29,427 nucleotides of DNA from an uncultured Stomatobaculum sp. (lineage in GTDB: Bacteria > Bacillota > Clostridia > Lachnospirales > Lachnospiraceae). Shown here in pieces: positions 7,791-16,042 of this stretch (its first letter is position 1; every line of letters starts with the position of its first letter). The stretch is from assembly GCF_937924975.1 (NCBI RefSeq), contig NZ_CALEYG010000002.1, positions 1 to 29,427 of the forward strand, in the 5' to 3' direction. The translations under genes were made by a program, and so were the position numbers. The notes under the pieces are model-generated. The model was not told where the DNA came from and ran no database searches. It was given only the letters and a program-made list of their open reading frames with translations.

Positions 7791-9065
7791 TTAGTTTTTC
7801 AGGCAAGTAATCGGAACAATATAAATTCCATCCTCGCGTCTATACGCGAATTCGCCTATTCCGACAACAATCATTAAAAAGGACGGTGCCGGCATTTTAC
7901 CGGTATCAATTTTATCTGCCAGAGCCTTCAGACTTTTGACGCCGTCTTCAATTAACTTATCTCCTCCCAGCTTTATTTCCGCCAACCCGTAGCTACCGTT
8001 CCTCAGGTGGATGACCGTATCACACTCCAAATTATCCTTGTCTCTGTAGTGCGATACCGCCCCGCCGAGCGCCTCCGCATAGACGCGCAAATCTCTCACG
8101 CAGAGGATTTCAAATAACAGCCCCATGGTATTCAAATCATTCAGCAAGTCGTTCGGTCCCACGCCCAGAGCCGCAGTGGCAATTGAGGGATCGATATAGT
8201 ACCTCGTATCCGCGGTTCGGATGGCTGTCTTGGAACGCAAATTGGGATTCCAAGCAGGCATATCTTCCACAACAAAAATCCGTTTCAATGCCGTAATGTA
8301 AGATGCCACAGTGTCTTCGCTCAGAGACGCCGTGTCATTCACTCGCATATCATCTCGAAGCACGGTGTTCGCGATTTGTGCGCCCTGATTCCGCGCCAAC
8401 GATCTCATAAGACGCCTGACTCTCTCCGGATCTCTGTTGATTCCATCCGCGCGATTAATATCGGACTTTACAACCGCATCATAATAATCTATCGCCTGCG
8501 AGAGTGCGGCCTCCTCGCGCATTCCGATTGCCTGCGGCCACCCACCCCTGCAGATGAAAAAAGCAAGTTGCAGAATGTCCGTAGCATTGCTCCCCACAAT
8601 ATGCTCCGGCTTACGAAACAAATCCGCTAAGCTAACCTCCCCCGAGGATTCTAAGGACTCATACAAGCTCATAGGACGCATGGTAAGCCAAGTGAAGCGT
8701 CCTGTTCCCGAATGTGTAATTTCCTCCGATTCGATCGGAACCGCCGATCCGGTAAAAATGAACTGCCCCACTTCTCCCCGGCTATCCACCTCATAACGTG
8801 CTGCGTCCCACAGCTTTGGTGCAATTTGCCATTCATCAATCAAGCGCGGTATATCTCCTTGCAACAGACGTTCCGGTGCAATCTGTGACATTTGAATATT
8901 GGACTCTCGTTTTGAGGGCTCATCCAGCCGCAAGATACTCCCGGCAAACTGCATGGCTGTTGTAGTCTTACCGCACCATTTCGGCCCTTCTATCACAACC
9001 GCGCCCTTTGCTTCTAATTTTGCCTGCAAAATTCGATCCACAATTCTTGCTTTATATTCTCTCAT
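7791..9065 (-). CDS. AAA-type ATPase with DUF4143 C-terminal domain
   Basis: 424 residues. Walker A is GPKWCGKTT (from residue 27), Walker B with an Asp-Glu pair is RLIDEWQ (Asp77, Glu78), and a sensor-like FIFTGS follows. This is the AAA_14 layout; the C-terminal half (about 200-420) matches DUF4143, with nuclease-fold-like residues such as ECDTVIHLRN and GLAEIKLGG near 360-380. Members are widespread and highly variable between strains, and their role is not established. The ATG at 9065 was chosen for the GGGGTGG site; an upstream in-frame start is weaker. It leads the operon with the macro and vWA genes. Its base composition is lower in GC than neighbouring housekeeping genes. Confidence 0.85.
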   Translation of the reverse strand: MREYKARIVDRILQAKLEAKGAVVIEGPKWCGKTTTAMQFAGSILRLDEPSKRESNIQMSQIAPERLLQGDIPRLIDEWQIAPKLWDAARYEVDSRGEVGQFIFTGSAVPIESEEITHSGTGRFTWLTMRPMSLYESLESSGEVSLADLFRKPEHIVGSNATDILQLAFFICRGGWPQAIGMREEAALSQAIDYYDAVVKSDINRADGINRDPERVRRLMRSLARNQGAQIANTVLRDDMRVNDTASLSEDTVASYITALKRIFVVEDMPAWNPNLRSKTAIRTADTRYYIDPSIATAALGVGPNDLLNDLNTMGLLFEILCVRDLRVYAEALGGAVSHYRDKDNLECDTVIHLRNGSYGLAEIKLGGDKLIEDGVKSLKALADKIDTGKMPAPSFLMIVVGIGEFAYRREDGIYIVPITCLKN

Positions 9066-9086
9066 TTTCACCACCCCCTTACCCTC

Positions 9087-9115
9087 AGCATACCCGCTTT
9101 TCCGCACACGCGCAA
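9087..9115 (-). promoter_or_regulatory. Possible promoter for the ATPase-macro-vWA operon
   Basis: Read on the minus strand, TTGCGC (9110-9115) and TATGCT (9087-9092) are separated by 17 bases and would give a leader of only about 15 bases before the ATG. The -35 box almost touches the 23-bp repeat array. Confidence 0.4.
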
Positions 9116-9120
9116 TTCTT

Positions 9121-9228
9121 TTCGGCGTTTTGGCAGAATTTCATTCGGCGACTTGGCGGGATTTTGTTCTGCGTTTTGGCGGTATTTTGTTCGGCGACTT
9201 GGCGGAATTTTGTTCGGCGTTTTGGCGA
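9121..9228. repeat. 23-bp tandem repeat array, 4.7 copies
   Basis: Units start at 9121, 9144, 9167, 9190 and 9213 (the last is partial). Each has the form TTCGGCG, then TTTTGGC or ACTTGGC, then a G/A-rich ATTTTG end. Odd and even units alternate between GTTTTGGC and GACTTGGC, so the higher-order period is 46 bp. It fills the gap between the aroC terminator and the ATPase promoter. Short reading frames cross it, but none has a ribosome site. Confidence 0.85.
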
Positions 9229-9260
9229 AAAGAGTGGGGTGCCGTCTCGGCACCCCACTC
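9228..9260 (-). terminator. Terminator of the lactonase-aroC transcript
   Basis: A perfect 13-bp stem GAGTGGGGTGCCG / CGGCACCCCACTC (9232-9244, 9248-9260) with a three-base loop. On the minus strand it is followed by TTTT (9228-9231), which suits transcripts coming from aroC. Confidence 0.85.
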
Positions 9261-9315
9261 TTACACAAGTTTTATTCCAAGGCTTCCGCCTTCCGTGTTT
9301 CCGACCGCATTTCCC

Positions 9316-10413
9316 TTAGATGAGCCCGACCGCTCTCTTGAGTTTCAGAACCGTGCTCACGCTGTTTCGAAGGAGCAAATCCGCGAGCACCAGATTGACC
9401 ATGGACTCGACCACAACCGCAGCCCGCGGCATGATGGTCGGATCGTGCCGCCCCTGAATCTCGATTGTGACCGGCTCGCCGTTTTTGTTTACGGTCTCCT
9501 GCGGGGAACCGATGGAGGGTGTCGCCTTCACGGCCGCCCGGAGCAGAATATCGCTGCCGTCCGAAATGCCGCCGAGCATACCGCCCGCGTGGTTACTCTT
9601 TTTTTCGATGCCGTTCTTGCCCGGGCGGAAGGCGTCGTTATCTTCGCTGCCGCGCCTGATACTCACACCGAAGCCGTCGCCGAACTCAACTCCCTTCACC
9701 GCGCCGATACTCATGACTGCTTTCGCGAGCTCTGCATCCAGCTTATCAAAGACCGGCTCGCCGATCCCCGGGAACATTCCCGTGACGCGGCAACTCACCG
9801 TGCCGCCGAGCGAATCTCTGTCTTGCATCACTTCTTTTAAATATGCCGCAGCGCGCGCCGCGGCTTCCGCATCCGGCATGCCGAGCGGGTTTTCCGCACA
9901 GACCGCTTCGTCGAAGGTCGCTGCCTCGATTGCACCGACCGCACTCACATAGGCAAAGGCGCGGATGCCGAATTCCGCGAGGAGCTTCGCCGCGATGGCC
10001 CCGCCGATCACCCGGCCTATGGTCTCCCGCCCCGAGCTTCTGCCGCCGCCTCTTGGGTCTCGAAAGCCGAATTTTCGATCAAAGCCGAAGTCCGCGTGTC
10101 CCGGGCGGTAGCAATCCCAAATGGCCTGATAGTCCGCCGAGTGCTGGTCTTTATTGCGCACCAGAACCGCAATCGGTGTGCCGAGGGTCTTCCCCTCAAA
10201 GACACCGGAGAGAATTTCGCAGGCATCCGCCTCCTTTCTGGGGGTCGTAAACGCGGACTGCCCCGGCTTTCTGCGATTTAAATAGGCCTGAATCTCCTCC
10301 GCCGAGAGCGGAAGTCCCGCCGGGCAACCGTCAATCACCGCGCCGAGCGCCGTGCCGTGCGACTCCCCGAAGGTGCTCACGCGAAACAGGGTTCCGAATA
10401 TGCTGCCCGCCAT
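9316..10413 (-). CDS. aroC: Chorismate synthase
   Basis: 365 residues, normal for the family. It converts 5-enolpyruvylshikimate-3-phosphate to chorismate using reduced FMN, the last common step of aromatic amino acid synthesis. Signatures include FGESHG near the N-terminus, RPGHADFGFDRKFGFRDPRG and GGRSSGRETIGRV in the middle, and GGMLGGISDG toward the C-terminus. The ATG follows the stop codon of the upstream lactonase-like gene with no base between them, so translation is probably coupled. No other shikimate gene is visible in the window. A strong terminator follows 56 bases after the stop. Confidence 0.97.
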   Translation of the reverse strand: MAGSIFGTLFRVSTFGESHGTALGAVIDGCPAGLPLSAEEIQAYLNRRKPGQSAFTTPRKEADACEILSGVFEGKTLGTPIAVLVRNKDQHSADYQAIWDCYRPGHADFGFDRKFGFRDPRGGGRSSGRETIGRVIGGAIAAKLLAEFGIRAFAYVSAVGAIEAATFDEAVCAENPLGMPDAEAAARAAAYLKEVMQDRDSLGGTVSCRVTGMFPGIGEPVFDKLDAELAKAVMSIGAVKGVEFGDGFGVSIRRGSEDNDAFRPGKNGIEKKSNHAGGMLGGISDGSDILLRAAVKATPSIGSPQETVNKNGEPVTIEIQGRHDPTIMPRAAVVVESMVNLVLADLLLRNSVSTVLKLKRAVGLI

Positions 10414-11481
10414 TTACGCATTCTCTCCGACCGGCACAATGACGCAGCAGTTCGGCTGGCTCACCGGAATTTCATTTGTATTCATGACAATCAGTTTCTT
10501 CTCGTAGTCGACCTTGAAGAACGAGAGGGTCCCGCTCTCGTGATTCACGCTCACAATGTGCTGCCCGTCCGGGAACACCGCAATATCCTTCGGGTACTCG
10601 CCGCTGATCGGGAGATTGAATTCCGCCGTGAGAAGACCTGTCTCCGCATCCCGCGAGAAGAGCGTCACGCTGTTATCGCCCGCATTGCCCACGAAAATAT
10701 AGTGGTCGTGCGCGGTAAAGGTCATGCAGGTCGCGGCGTTCAGAGAGCCCGGTGCATTGTCGCCTGTCGTGCAAACGGTCTGAAGCTTCGTGAACTCCGG
10801 CATCCCTCTGTCCTCGGAGACCGTGTAGCGGTACACATCGATCGCATTCGTCATATCAAAGAGCAGATAGAGGAAGCGATTGTCCTTCGAGAAGGTAAAG
10901 AAATAAGGCGAGGAGCCGCGCGCCGTCCGAATCGCATCCACAAGCCGGATCTCCCCCGGTCTTCCCGTAAAGCGGTAGATGCTCACCTGGTCGATGCCGG
11001 GATCGGCCGACATCACAAAGCGCATGTCGCGGGTCGGCTTCGAACAGGTGATGTGCGCTCTCGAACCTCGCTCCGCAATCGAGCCGAGTCCCTTGTGGTA
11101 GACCTCGTCCACGATGGAGCCGACCGCGCCGTCCGGATCCAGGCGAAGTATCGTGAGTTTTCCGTCATGGTAGCCCGAGGTATAGAGATACTTGCCCTCC
11201 TGGTCTACGCAGATATGGTGCGGCCGCATGCCGTTCACCTTTTTGCTCGAGACGCGCACCAGACCGCCGTCCGGCAGAATGCGAAATGCGACCACGCCGT
11301 AGTCCTCCACGGCGTAGAGCATGCGCCGGTCACTCGATACGACGATATCGGAGGCATTGTCCACTTCCACTTCCGCGCGCTCCCGAAAGCTGCCGTGCTC
11401 CACATCCACATCGAAGATTGTGATGCCCTTTGCCTTTCCCGTATAGGAGTAGGATCCCACATACGCCACATAGTTTTTCAT
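10414..11481 (-). CDS. Lactonase family beta-propeller protein (6-phosphogluconolactonase-like)
   Basis: 355 residues resembling the YbhE/Pgl seven-bladed propeller family, which hydrolyses 6-phosphogluconolactone in the pentose phosphate pathway in some bacteria. Features are the start YVAYVGSYSYTGKAKGI, blade repeats such as GKYLYTSGY, NRFLYLLFD and HYIFVGNAGDNSV, and the late HIVSVNHESGTLSFF segment. There is no signal peptide. Members act on various lactones, so the substrate is not certain. The start ATG has GAGGAGAG upstream. It runs directly into aroC and diverges from the polyamine operon regulator. Confidence 0.85.
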   Translation of the reverse strand: MKNYVAYVGSYSYTGKAKGITIFDVDVEHGSFRERAEVEVDNASDIVVSSDRRMLYAVEDYGVVAFRILPDGGLVRVSSKKVNGMRPHHICVDQEGKYLYTSGYHDGKLTILRLDPDGAVGSIVDEVYHKGLGSIAERGSRAHITCSKPTRDMRFVMSADPGIDQVSIYRFTGRPGEIRLVDAIRTARGSSPYFFTFSKDNRFLYLLFDMTNAIDVYRYTVSEDRGMPEFTKLQTVCTTGDNAPGSLNAATCMTFTAHDHYIFVGNAGDNSVTLFSRDAETGLLTAEFNLPISGEYPKDIAVFPDGQHIVSVNHESGTLSFFKVDYEKKLIVMNTNEIPVSQPNCCVIVPVGENA

Positions 11482-11545
11482 TGTCTCTCCTCACCGCGCA
11501 ATGCGCGCAACATCAAGGGGTTTTCCGTCTGTTTTCTTCCCGCTC

Positions 11546-11551
11546 ATTCTA
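11546..11551 (-). promoter_or_regulatory. Weak candidate -10 box for lactonase-aroC
   Basis: On the minus strand, TGCTAGAAT gives an extended -10 (TG, one base, TAGAAT) about 65 bases before the lactonase start. No convincing -35 box is seen, so this is tentative. It lies close behind the divergent polyamine promoter. Confidence 0.3.
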
Positions 11552-11574
11552 GCACAAGCCCTCCGAAAATTCTA

Positions 11575-11602
11575 TTGACACCCCTTTGAAAACCTGTATA
11601 AT
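11575..11602 (+). promoter_or_regulatory. Sigma-A promoter of the polyamine regulator/potABCD operon
   Basis: Consensus -35 TTGACA (11575-11580) and consensus -10 TATAAT (11597-11602) with a 16-base spacer. Transcription would start near 11609, just before operator-like repeats. Confidence 0.85.
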
Positions 11603-11613
11603 CGTACCGGTGA

Positions 11614-11640
11614 GTTTATTTTTACTAAACCAAAAGTTTA
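11614..11640 (+). promoter_or_regulatory. Operator-like GTTTA/TAAAC half-sites
   Basis: Three half-sites alternate in orientation: GTTTA (11614-11618), TAAAC (11626-11630) and GTTTA (11636-11640), giving two overlapping inverted repeats. They lie between the transcription start and the ribosome site; the last half-site touches AGGAGG at 11641. The position suits autorepression by the XRE-cupin regulator encoded next; this is inference. Confidence 0.5.
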
Positions 11641-11652
11641 AGGAGGCTGTTC

Positions 11653-12186
11653 TTGGAGATCGGTGAGAAAATCAGGCGACTGCGCATCCTGAACAATCTG
11701 ACGCAGGAAGAACTCGCGGACCGCGCCGAGCTCTCCAAGGGGTTCATCTCCCAACTGGAGCGCGATCTGACTTCTCCGTCCATCGTGACGCTGATGGACA
11801 TCCTGCAGTGCCTCGGCACCACACCCGCGGATTTTTTCAGCGAAAAGGAACCGGAGCAGCTTGTATTCCGGAAGACGGACTACTTCGAGAAGCAGGACAG
11901 CGAGCTTCGGAACCACATCTGCTGGCTCATTCCGAACGCCCAGAAAAATATGATGGAGCCCATACTCCTGACCCTGGAGCCGGGCGGCCGCATGGCGGAG
12001 GACGCCCCGCACGCCGGCGAGGAATTCGGCTATGTGCTGAGCGGCAGCCTGGAACTGCACCTCGGCAATGAGACTCGCCGCGTCAAAAAGGGCGAGAGTT
12101 TTTACTATCGCTCTGAAAAGAATCACTATGTCAGTTCCAGGACCGGTTGCACGCTGCTCTATGTCAGCGCACCGCCGTCCTTTTGA
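11653..12186 (+). CDS. XRE-family regulator with C-terminal cupin domain
   Basis: 177 residues. Residues about 7-60 are a helix-turn-helix (TQEELADRAELSKGFISQLE) and residues about 100-175 a cupin barrel (HAGEEFGYVLSGSLELHLG). This is the PuuR-like layout, in which the cupin senses a small ligand. Its position directly before potABCD in the same transcript suggests polyamine-responsive control of uptake. The start is TTG, chosen because AGGAGG ends six bases before it and because the HTH then starts at once; no ATG or GTG fits. The TTG start may keep the regulator scarce relative to the transporter. Confidence 0.9.
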   Translation: MEIGEKIRRLRILNNLTQEELADRAELSKGFISQLERDLTSPSIVTLMDILQCLGTTPADFFSEKEPEQLVFRKTDYFEKQDSELRNHICWLIPNAQKNMMEPILLTLEPGGRMAEDAPHAGEEFGYVLSGSLELHLGNETRRVKKGESFYYRSEKNHYVSSRTGCTLLYVSAPPSF

Positions 12187-12210
12187 ATCGAGAGAGGAGA
12201 TCACAAGTTT

Positions 12211-13281
12211 ATGTCAACACTGGTGGATCTGCAGCACATTTCCAAGTCCTTCGACGGAGAAATGGTGCTCGACGATTTGAATTTAACCGTCCCGGAAAAC
12301 TCGTTCGTGACTCTGCTCGGCCCCTCGGGCTGCGGCAAGACCACGACGCTCCGCATCCTCGGCGGCTTCACGATGCCGGACAGCGGCAAGGTCATGTTTG
12401 ACGGGCAGGATATCTCTTCTCTCCCACCGAACCGCCGTCAACTGAACACGGTGTTCCAGAAATACGCGCTGTTCCCGCATATGAGCATCGCGGAAAATAT
12501 TGCCTTCGGCCTCAAAATCAAAGGGAAGAGCAAGGCCTACATCGACGACAAAATCCGCTATGCCTTAAAGCTCGTGAATCTCTCCGGCTTCGAGAAGCGC
12601 GATGTGAACTCCCTCTCGGGCGGCCAGCAGCAGCGTATCGCGATTGCGCGCGCCATTGTGAACGAACCTCGCCTCCTGCTCCTCGACGAGCCGCTCGGCG
12701 CCCTCGACTTAAAGCTCCGCCAGGACATGCAGTACGAGTTGATTCGCCTGAAAAAGGAACTTGGCATCACCTTTGTCTATGTGACCCACGACCAGGAAGA
12801 GGCCCTCACGATGTCCGACACCATTGTCGTCATGAATCAGGGCTATATCCAGCAGATGGGCACGCCGGAGCAGATTTACAACGAGCCGGAAAATGCCTTC
12901 GTCGCGGACTTCATCGGCGACTCCAACATCATCGGCGCGACCATGGTGCATGACGAGCTCGTGAATATCTTCGGCGCAAACTTCCGCTGCGTGGACAAGG
13001 GCTTCGGCCAGAACAAACCGGTCGATGTCGTGATTCGCCCGGAGGATGTGGAGCTCGTGAAGCCGGAGGACGGCATTTTGACCGGCCATGTGACCCACTC
13101 GATTTTCAAGGGCGTGCACTACGAGATGGAAGTGACCACCGAAAACGGCTACGAGTGGCTCGTGCAGTCCACCCGCATGTTCGAGCTCGGGCAGGCGGTC
13201 GGCATCACGGTCGACCCCTTCAACATCCAGATTATGAATAAGCCCGCCTCCGAGGACGAGGAGGCAATTGTCAATGAATAA
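12211..13281 (+). CDS. potA: Spermidine/putrescine ABC transporter ATP-binding protein
   Basis: 356 residues. Walker A is GPSGCGKTT (from residue 37), the ABC signature is LSGGQQQR (134-141), Walker B is LLLLDEPLGALD (154 onward), the switch His is in VTHDQEEA, and a TOBE-type C-terminal region begins near 240 (VIRPEDVELV). It powers polyamine import with PotB, PotC and PotD. It starts 24 bases after the regulator gene behind AGAGAGGAGAT. Its end overlaps the start of potB. The assignment to polyamines rests on the whole operon and on PotD. Confidence 0.94.
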   Translation: MSTLVDLQHISKSFDGEMVLDDLNLTVPENSFVTLLGPSGCGKTTTLRILGGFTMPDSGKVMFDGQDISSLPPNRRQLNTVFQKYALFPHMSIAENIAFGLKIKGKSKAYIDDKIRYALKLVNLSGFEKRDVNSLSGGQQQRIAIARAIVNEPRLLLLDEPLGALDLKLRQDMQYELIRLKKELGITFVYVTHDQEEALTMSDTIVVMNQGYIQQMGTPEQIYNEPENAFVADFIGDSNIIGATMVHDELVNIFGANFRCVDKGFGQNKPVDVVIRPEDVELVKPEDGILTGHVTHSIFKGVHYEMEVTTENGYEWLVQSTRMFELGQAVGITVDPFNIQIMNKPASEDEEAIVNE

Positions 13282-14092
13282 GAAGGCAAGACTCCTGGCT
13301 CTCCCCTATCTGGTCTGGATGATAGGCTTTATCGTGATTCCGCTCGCGCTGGTCTTTGTCTTCGGTCTGACCGACCGTAGCGGCGCCTTCACCCTGGACA
13401 ATGTGCTTTCGATTGTGGAGCACAACCACCTGAAGGCCCTGAAGCTCTCGCTGCTGCTCTCGTTCGTAAGCACGCTGATCTGCTTTCTGCTCGCCTTCCC
13501 GCTCGCGCTCATTCTGCGCGGCAAGAAGATAGGCCGGGCGAATTTCGTGGTCTTCATCTTCATCCTGCCGATGTGGATGAACTTTCTGCTCCGCACACTC
13601 GCGTGGCAGACGCTGCTCGAGAAAAACGGCGTGATCAACGGCATTCTCGGTGCGCTGCATTTGCCGCCGATTGCGATTATCAACACGCCGACCGCGATTG
13701 TGCTCGGCATGGTCTATAACTTCCTGCCCTTCATGGTGCTTCCGCTCTACAATACGATGTGCAAGATTGAGGACAGCGTGGTCGAGGCTGCACGGGATTT
13801 AGGAGCCTCTTCACTCCAGACTCTCTGGCGCATCTGGCTGCCCCTCTCGGTGCCCGGCATCGTGAGCGGCGTCACGATGGTCTTTGTCCCGGCGCTCACA
13901 ACCTTTGTGATTTCCAACATTCTCGGCGGCAGCAAGATCCTGCTGATCGGCAATGTGATCGAGACCGAATTCACCAAGGCGAGCAACTGGAACCTCGGCA
14001 GCGGTCTCTCGATTGTGATGCTGGTCTTCATCCTGCTCAGCATGACAGTGCTCGCGCGCTACGATAAAAACGGAGAGGGGACGGCATTCTGA
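13274..14092 (+). CDS. potB: Spermidine/putrescine ABC transporter permease
   Basis: 272 residues with about six membrane segments and the permease EAA loop EAARDLGASSLQTLWRIW, which docks on PotA. The ATG at 13274 is preferred over a TTG two codons earlier because GAGGAGG lies nine bases before the ATG but only three before the TTG. The gene overlaps the end of potA by eight bases and its stop overlaps the start of potC by one (TGATG), so the operon is translationally coupled. Confidence 0.93.
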   Translation: MNKKARLLALPYLVWMIGFIVIPLALVFVFGLTDRSGAFTLDNVLSIVEHNHLKALKLSLLLSFVSTLICFLLAFPLALILRGKKIGRANFVVFIFILPMWMNFLLRTLAWQTLLEKNGVINGILGALHLPPIAIINTPTAIVLGMVYNFLPFMVLPLYNTMCKIEDSVVEAARDLGASSLQTLWRIWLPLSVPGIVSGVTMVFVPALTTFVISNILGGSKILLIGNVIETEFTKASNWNLGSGLSIVMLVFILLSMTVLARYDKNGEGTAF

Positions 14093-14883
14093 TGAACAAA
14101 CGCATACGACGCTTTATCGGGGACTTTTATCTGGTGCTCATGCTCCTCTTTCTCTACCTCCCCATTTTTACGATGATTGTGCTCTCGTTTAACGAGAGTA
14201 AATCGCGAACGCGCTGGGGCGGCTTTACGCTCCGCTGGTACGGCGAACTCTTCTCGAACGCCACCATCATGCGAGCCTTTTATAACACCCTGCTGATTGC
14301 CTTCCTCTCCGCTCTCATCGCGACCGTGCTCGGCACGGCGGCGGCCATCGGCCTCCACGCGATGAAGCGCACCGGCCGCAACCTGATGATAGGCTTAAAC
14401 AACATTCCGATGCTGGACGCCGACATTGTGACCGGCATCTCGCTGATGCTCGCCTTCATCGCGTTCCGCTTCACGCTCGGCTTCCACACGGTGCTGATCA
14501 GTCATATCACCTTCAACGTGCCCTATGTGCTGCTCTCCGTGCTGCCGAAATTACAGCAGACCAATCGCTCCGCCTATGAGGCGGCCATGGATCTCGGCGC
14601 AACACCGCGCCAGGCCTTTTTCTATACCGTGTTTCCGGACATTGTGCCCGGCGTGCTCTCCGGTTTCCTGCTCGCCTTCACAATGTCGCTCGATGATTTC
14701 ATCATCACCCACTTCACCAAGGGCGCGGGTATCGATACCCTGTCGACGCTGATCTACTCACAGGTGCGGCGCGGCATTGTGCCCAGCATGTATGCACTCT
14801 CGGCCATCATCTTTGCGGCAGTTCTTCTTCTGCTTCTCGTCGCAAACTTCATGCCGTCTGCAAAAAATTCAAAGCAAGCATAA
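14092..14883 (+). CDS. potC: Spermidine/putrescine ABC transporter permease
   Basis: 263 residues with about six membrane segments, FNESKSRTRWGGFTLRWY after the first segment as in PotC, and the EAA loop EAAMDLGATPRQAFFYTVFP. It pairs with PotB to form the channel. A GGAGAGGGG ribosome site lies in the end of potB. The gene for the binding protein follows 12 bases later. Confidence 0.94.
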   Translation: MNKRIRRFIGDFYLVLMLLFLYLPIFTMIVLSFNESKSRTRWGGFTLRWYGELFSNATIMRAFYNTLLIAFLSALIATVLGTAAAIGLHAMKRTGRNLMIGLNNIPMLDADIVTGISLMLAFIAFRFTLGFHTVLISHITFNVPYVLLSVLPKLQQTNRSAYEAAMDLGATPRQAFFYTVFPDIVPGVLSGFLLAFTMSLDDFIITHFTKGAGIDTLSTLIYSQVRRGIVPSMYALSAIIFAAVLLLLLVANFMPSAKNSKQA

Positions 14884-14895
14884 GGGGGATTCACT

Positions 14896-15990
14896 ATGAC
14901 AAAAAGAAGCATTTTGACGCGCGCGCTCTCGGCGGCGGTTCTCGCGGCGCTCGGCCTCGCGCTCAGCGGCTGCGGTCAGAAGTCCGCGAAGGATGACAAC
15001 ACGCTCTATGTCTACAACTGGGGCGAGTACATCGGCGAAAATGTCGTGAAGGAGTTTGAGAAAGAGACCGGCATCAAGGTCGTCTACGACACCTTCGAGA
15101 CCAATGAGGAGATGCTCCCGATCATTGAGGCGGGCGCAGTCCAGTACGATGTGGTCTGCCCCTCCGACTACATCATCCAGAAGATGATTGAGAAGGATCT
15201 GATTCAGCCGATTGACTTCGATAAGATCCCGAACTACAAGAACATTGACCCGAAGTATCTCGAAAAGTCCAAGGGCTTTGACCCCGAGAACAAGTACTCG
15301 GTTCCCTACTGCTGGGGCACGGTCGGCATCCTCTACAACACCTCGATGGTGCCGGAGTCCGAGGCGCCGACCAGCTGGGCCGATCTCTGGAACCCGAAGT
15401 ACCAGAACAACATTCTCATGCAGGACTCCGTCCGCGATGCCTTCATGGTCGGCGAGAAGCTCCTCGGCTACGACATCAACACGACCGACAAGACCCAGCT
15501 CGAGGCCGTCAAGGACAAGCTGATTGCCCAGAAACCGCTCGTGCAGGCCTATGTCATTGACCAGGTGCGCGACAAGATGATCGGCGGCGAGGCAGCGCTC
15601 GCAGTCATCTACTCCGGCGAAATGCTCTATGTCCAGAAGGAAGTCAAGGCTTCCGGCGCAAACTTTGACCTCAAGTATGTGATTCCGAAGGAAGGCTCGA
15701 ATGTCTGGATTGACAGCTGGGTCATCCCGAAGAACGCGCGCCACAAGGAGAACGCAGAGAAGTGGATTGACTTCCTCTGCCGCGCGGACATCGCAAAGGA
15801 GAACTTCGAGTACATCACCTACCCGACCCCGAACAAGGCCGCGTTTGAGCTGCTCTCCCCGGAACTCCAGAACAACAAGGCGCTCTTCCCGGACGATGCG
15901 GACCTCGCAAAGTGCGAAGTGTTCCAGTACCTCGGCGAAGAGGGCGATGCGCTCTACGACGAACTCTGGAAGGAAGTCAAGGCGCAGTAA
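14896..15990 (+). CDS. potD: Spermidine/putrescine-binding lipoprotein
   Basis: 364 residues. The signal peptide ends in a lipobox LSGC with the lipidated Cys26, so the protein is anchored to the outer face of the membrane. The mature part begins with LYVYNWGEYIGENVVKEFE, the characteristic PotD/PotF start, and contains VPYCWGTVGILYNT and YSGEMLYVQKE. It captures polyamines and delivers them to PotBC. It is the last gene of the operon, followed within 15 bases by a strong terminator. Confidence 0.95.
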   Translation: MTKRSILTRALSAAVLAALGLALSGCGQKSAKDDNTLYVYNWGEYIGENVVKEFEKETGIKVVYDTFETNEEMLPIIEAGAVQYDVVCPSDYIIQKMIEKDLIQPIDFDKIPNYKNIDPKYLEKSKGFDPENKYSVPYCWGTVGILYNTSMVPESEAPTSWADLWNPKYQNNILMQDSVRDAFMVGEKLLGYDINTTDKTQLEAVKDKLIAQKPLVQAYVIDQVRDKMIGGEAALAVIYSGEMLYVQKEVKASGANFDLKYVIPKEGSNVWIDSWVIPKNARHKENAEKWIDFLCRADIAKENFEYITYPTPNKAAFELLSPELQNNKALFPDDADLAKCEVFQYLGEEGDALYDELWKEVKAQ

Positions 15991-16004
15991 GCAAAGAGAA
16001 CTAC

Positions 16005-16042
16005 GGAACCAAAAAAGAGCCGAGAGGCTCTTTTTTGGTTCC
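16005..16042. terminator. Bidirectional terminator after potD
   Basis: A perfect 17-bp stem (16005-16021 and 16026-16042) with a GAGA loop contains A6 in the left arm and T6 in the right. It ends the pot operon. From the other strand it overlaps the last base of the small antitoxin gene's stop codon, so it also ends the toxin-antitoxin transcript. Confidence 0.85.

Noticed and set aside
9121..9228. CRISPR array
   Set aside because: Units are directly adjacent with no unique spacers and no cas genes are near.
8899..9840. Plus-strand protein spanning the 23-bp repeats
   Set aside because: It is antisense to the ATPase 5' end and to aroC, lacks a ribosome site, and its repeated Trp/Phe/Arg pattern is only the translation of the DNA repeat.
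10357..11589. 410-codon plus-strand open frame opposite the lactonase gene
   Set aside because: It is antisense to a well-supported propeller protein, has shadow-frame composition and no start signal.
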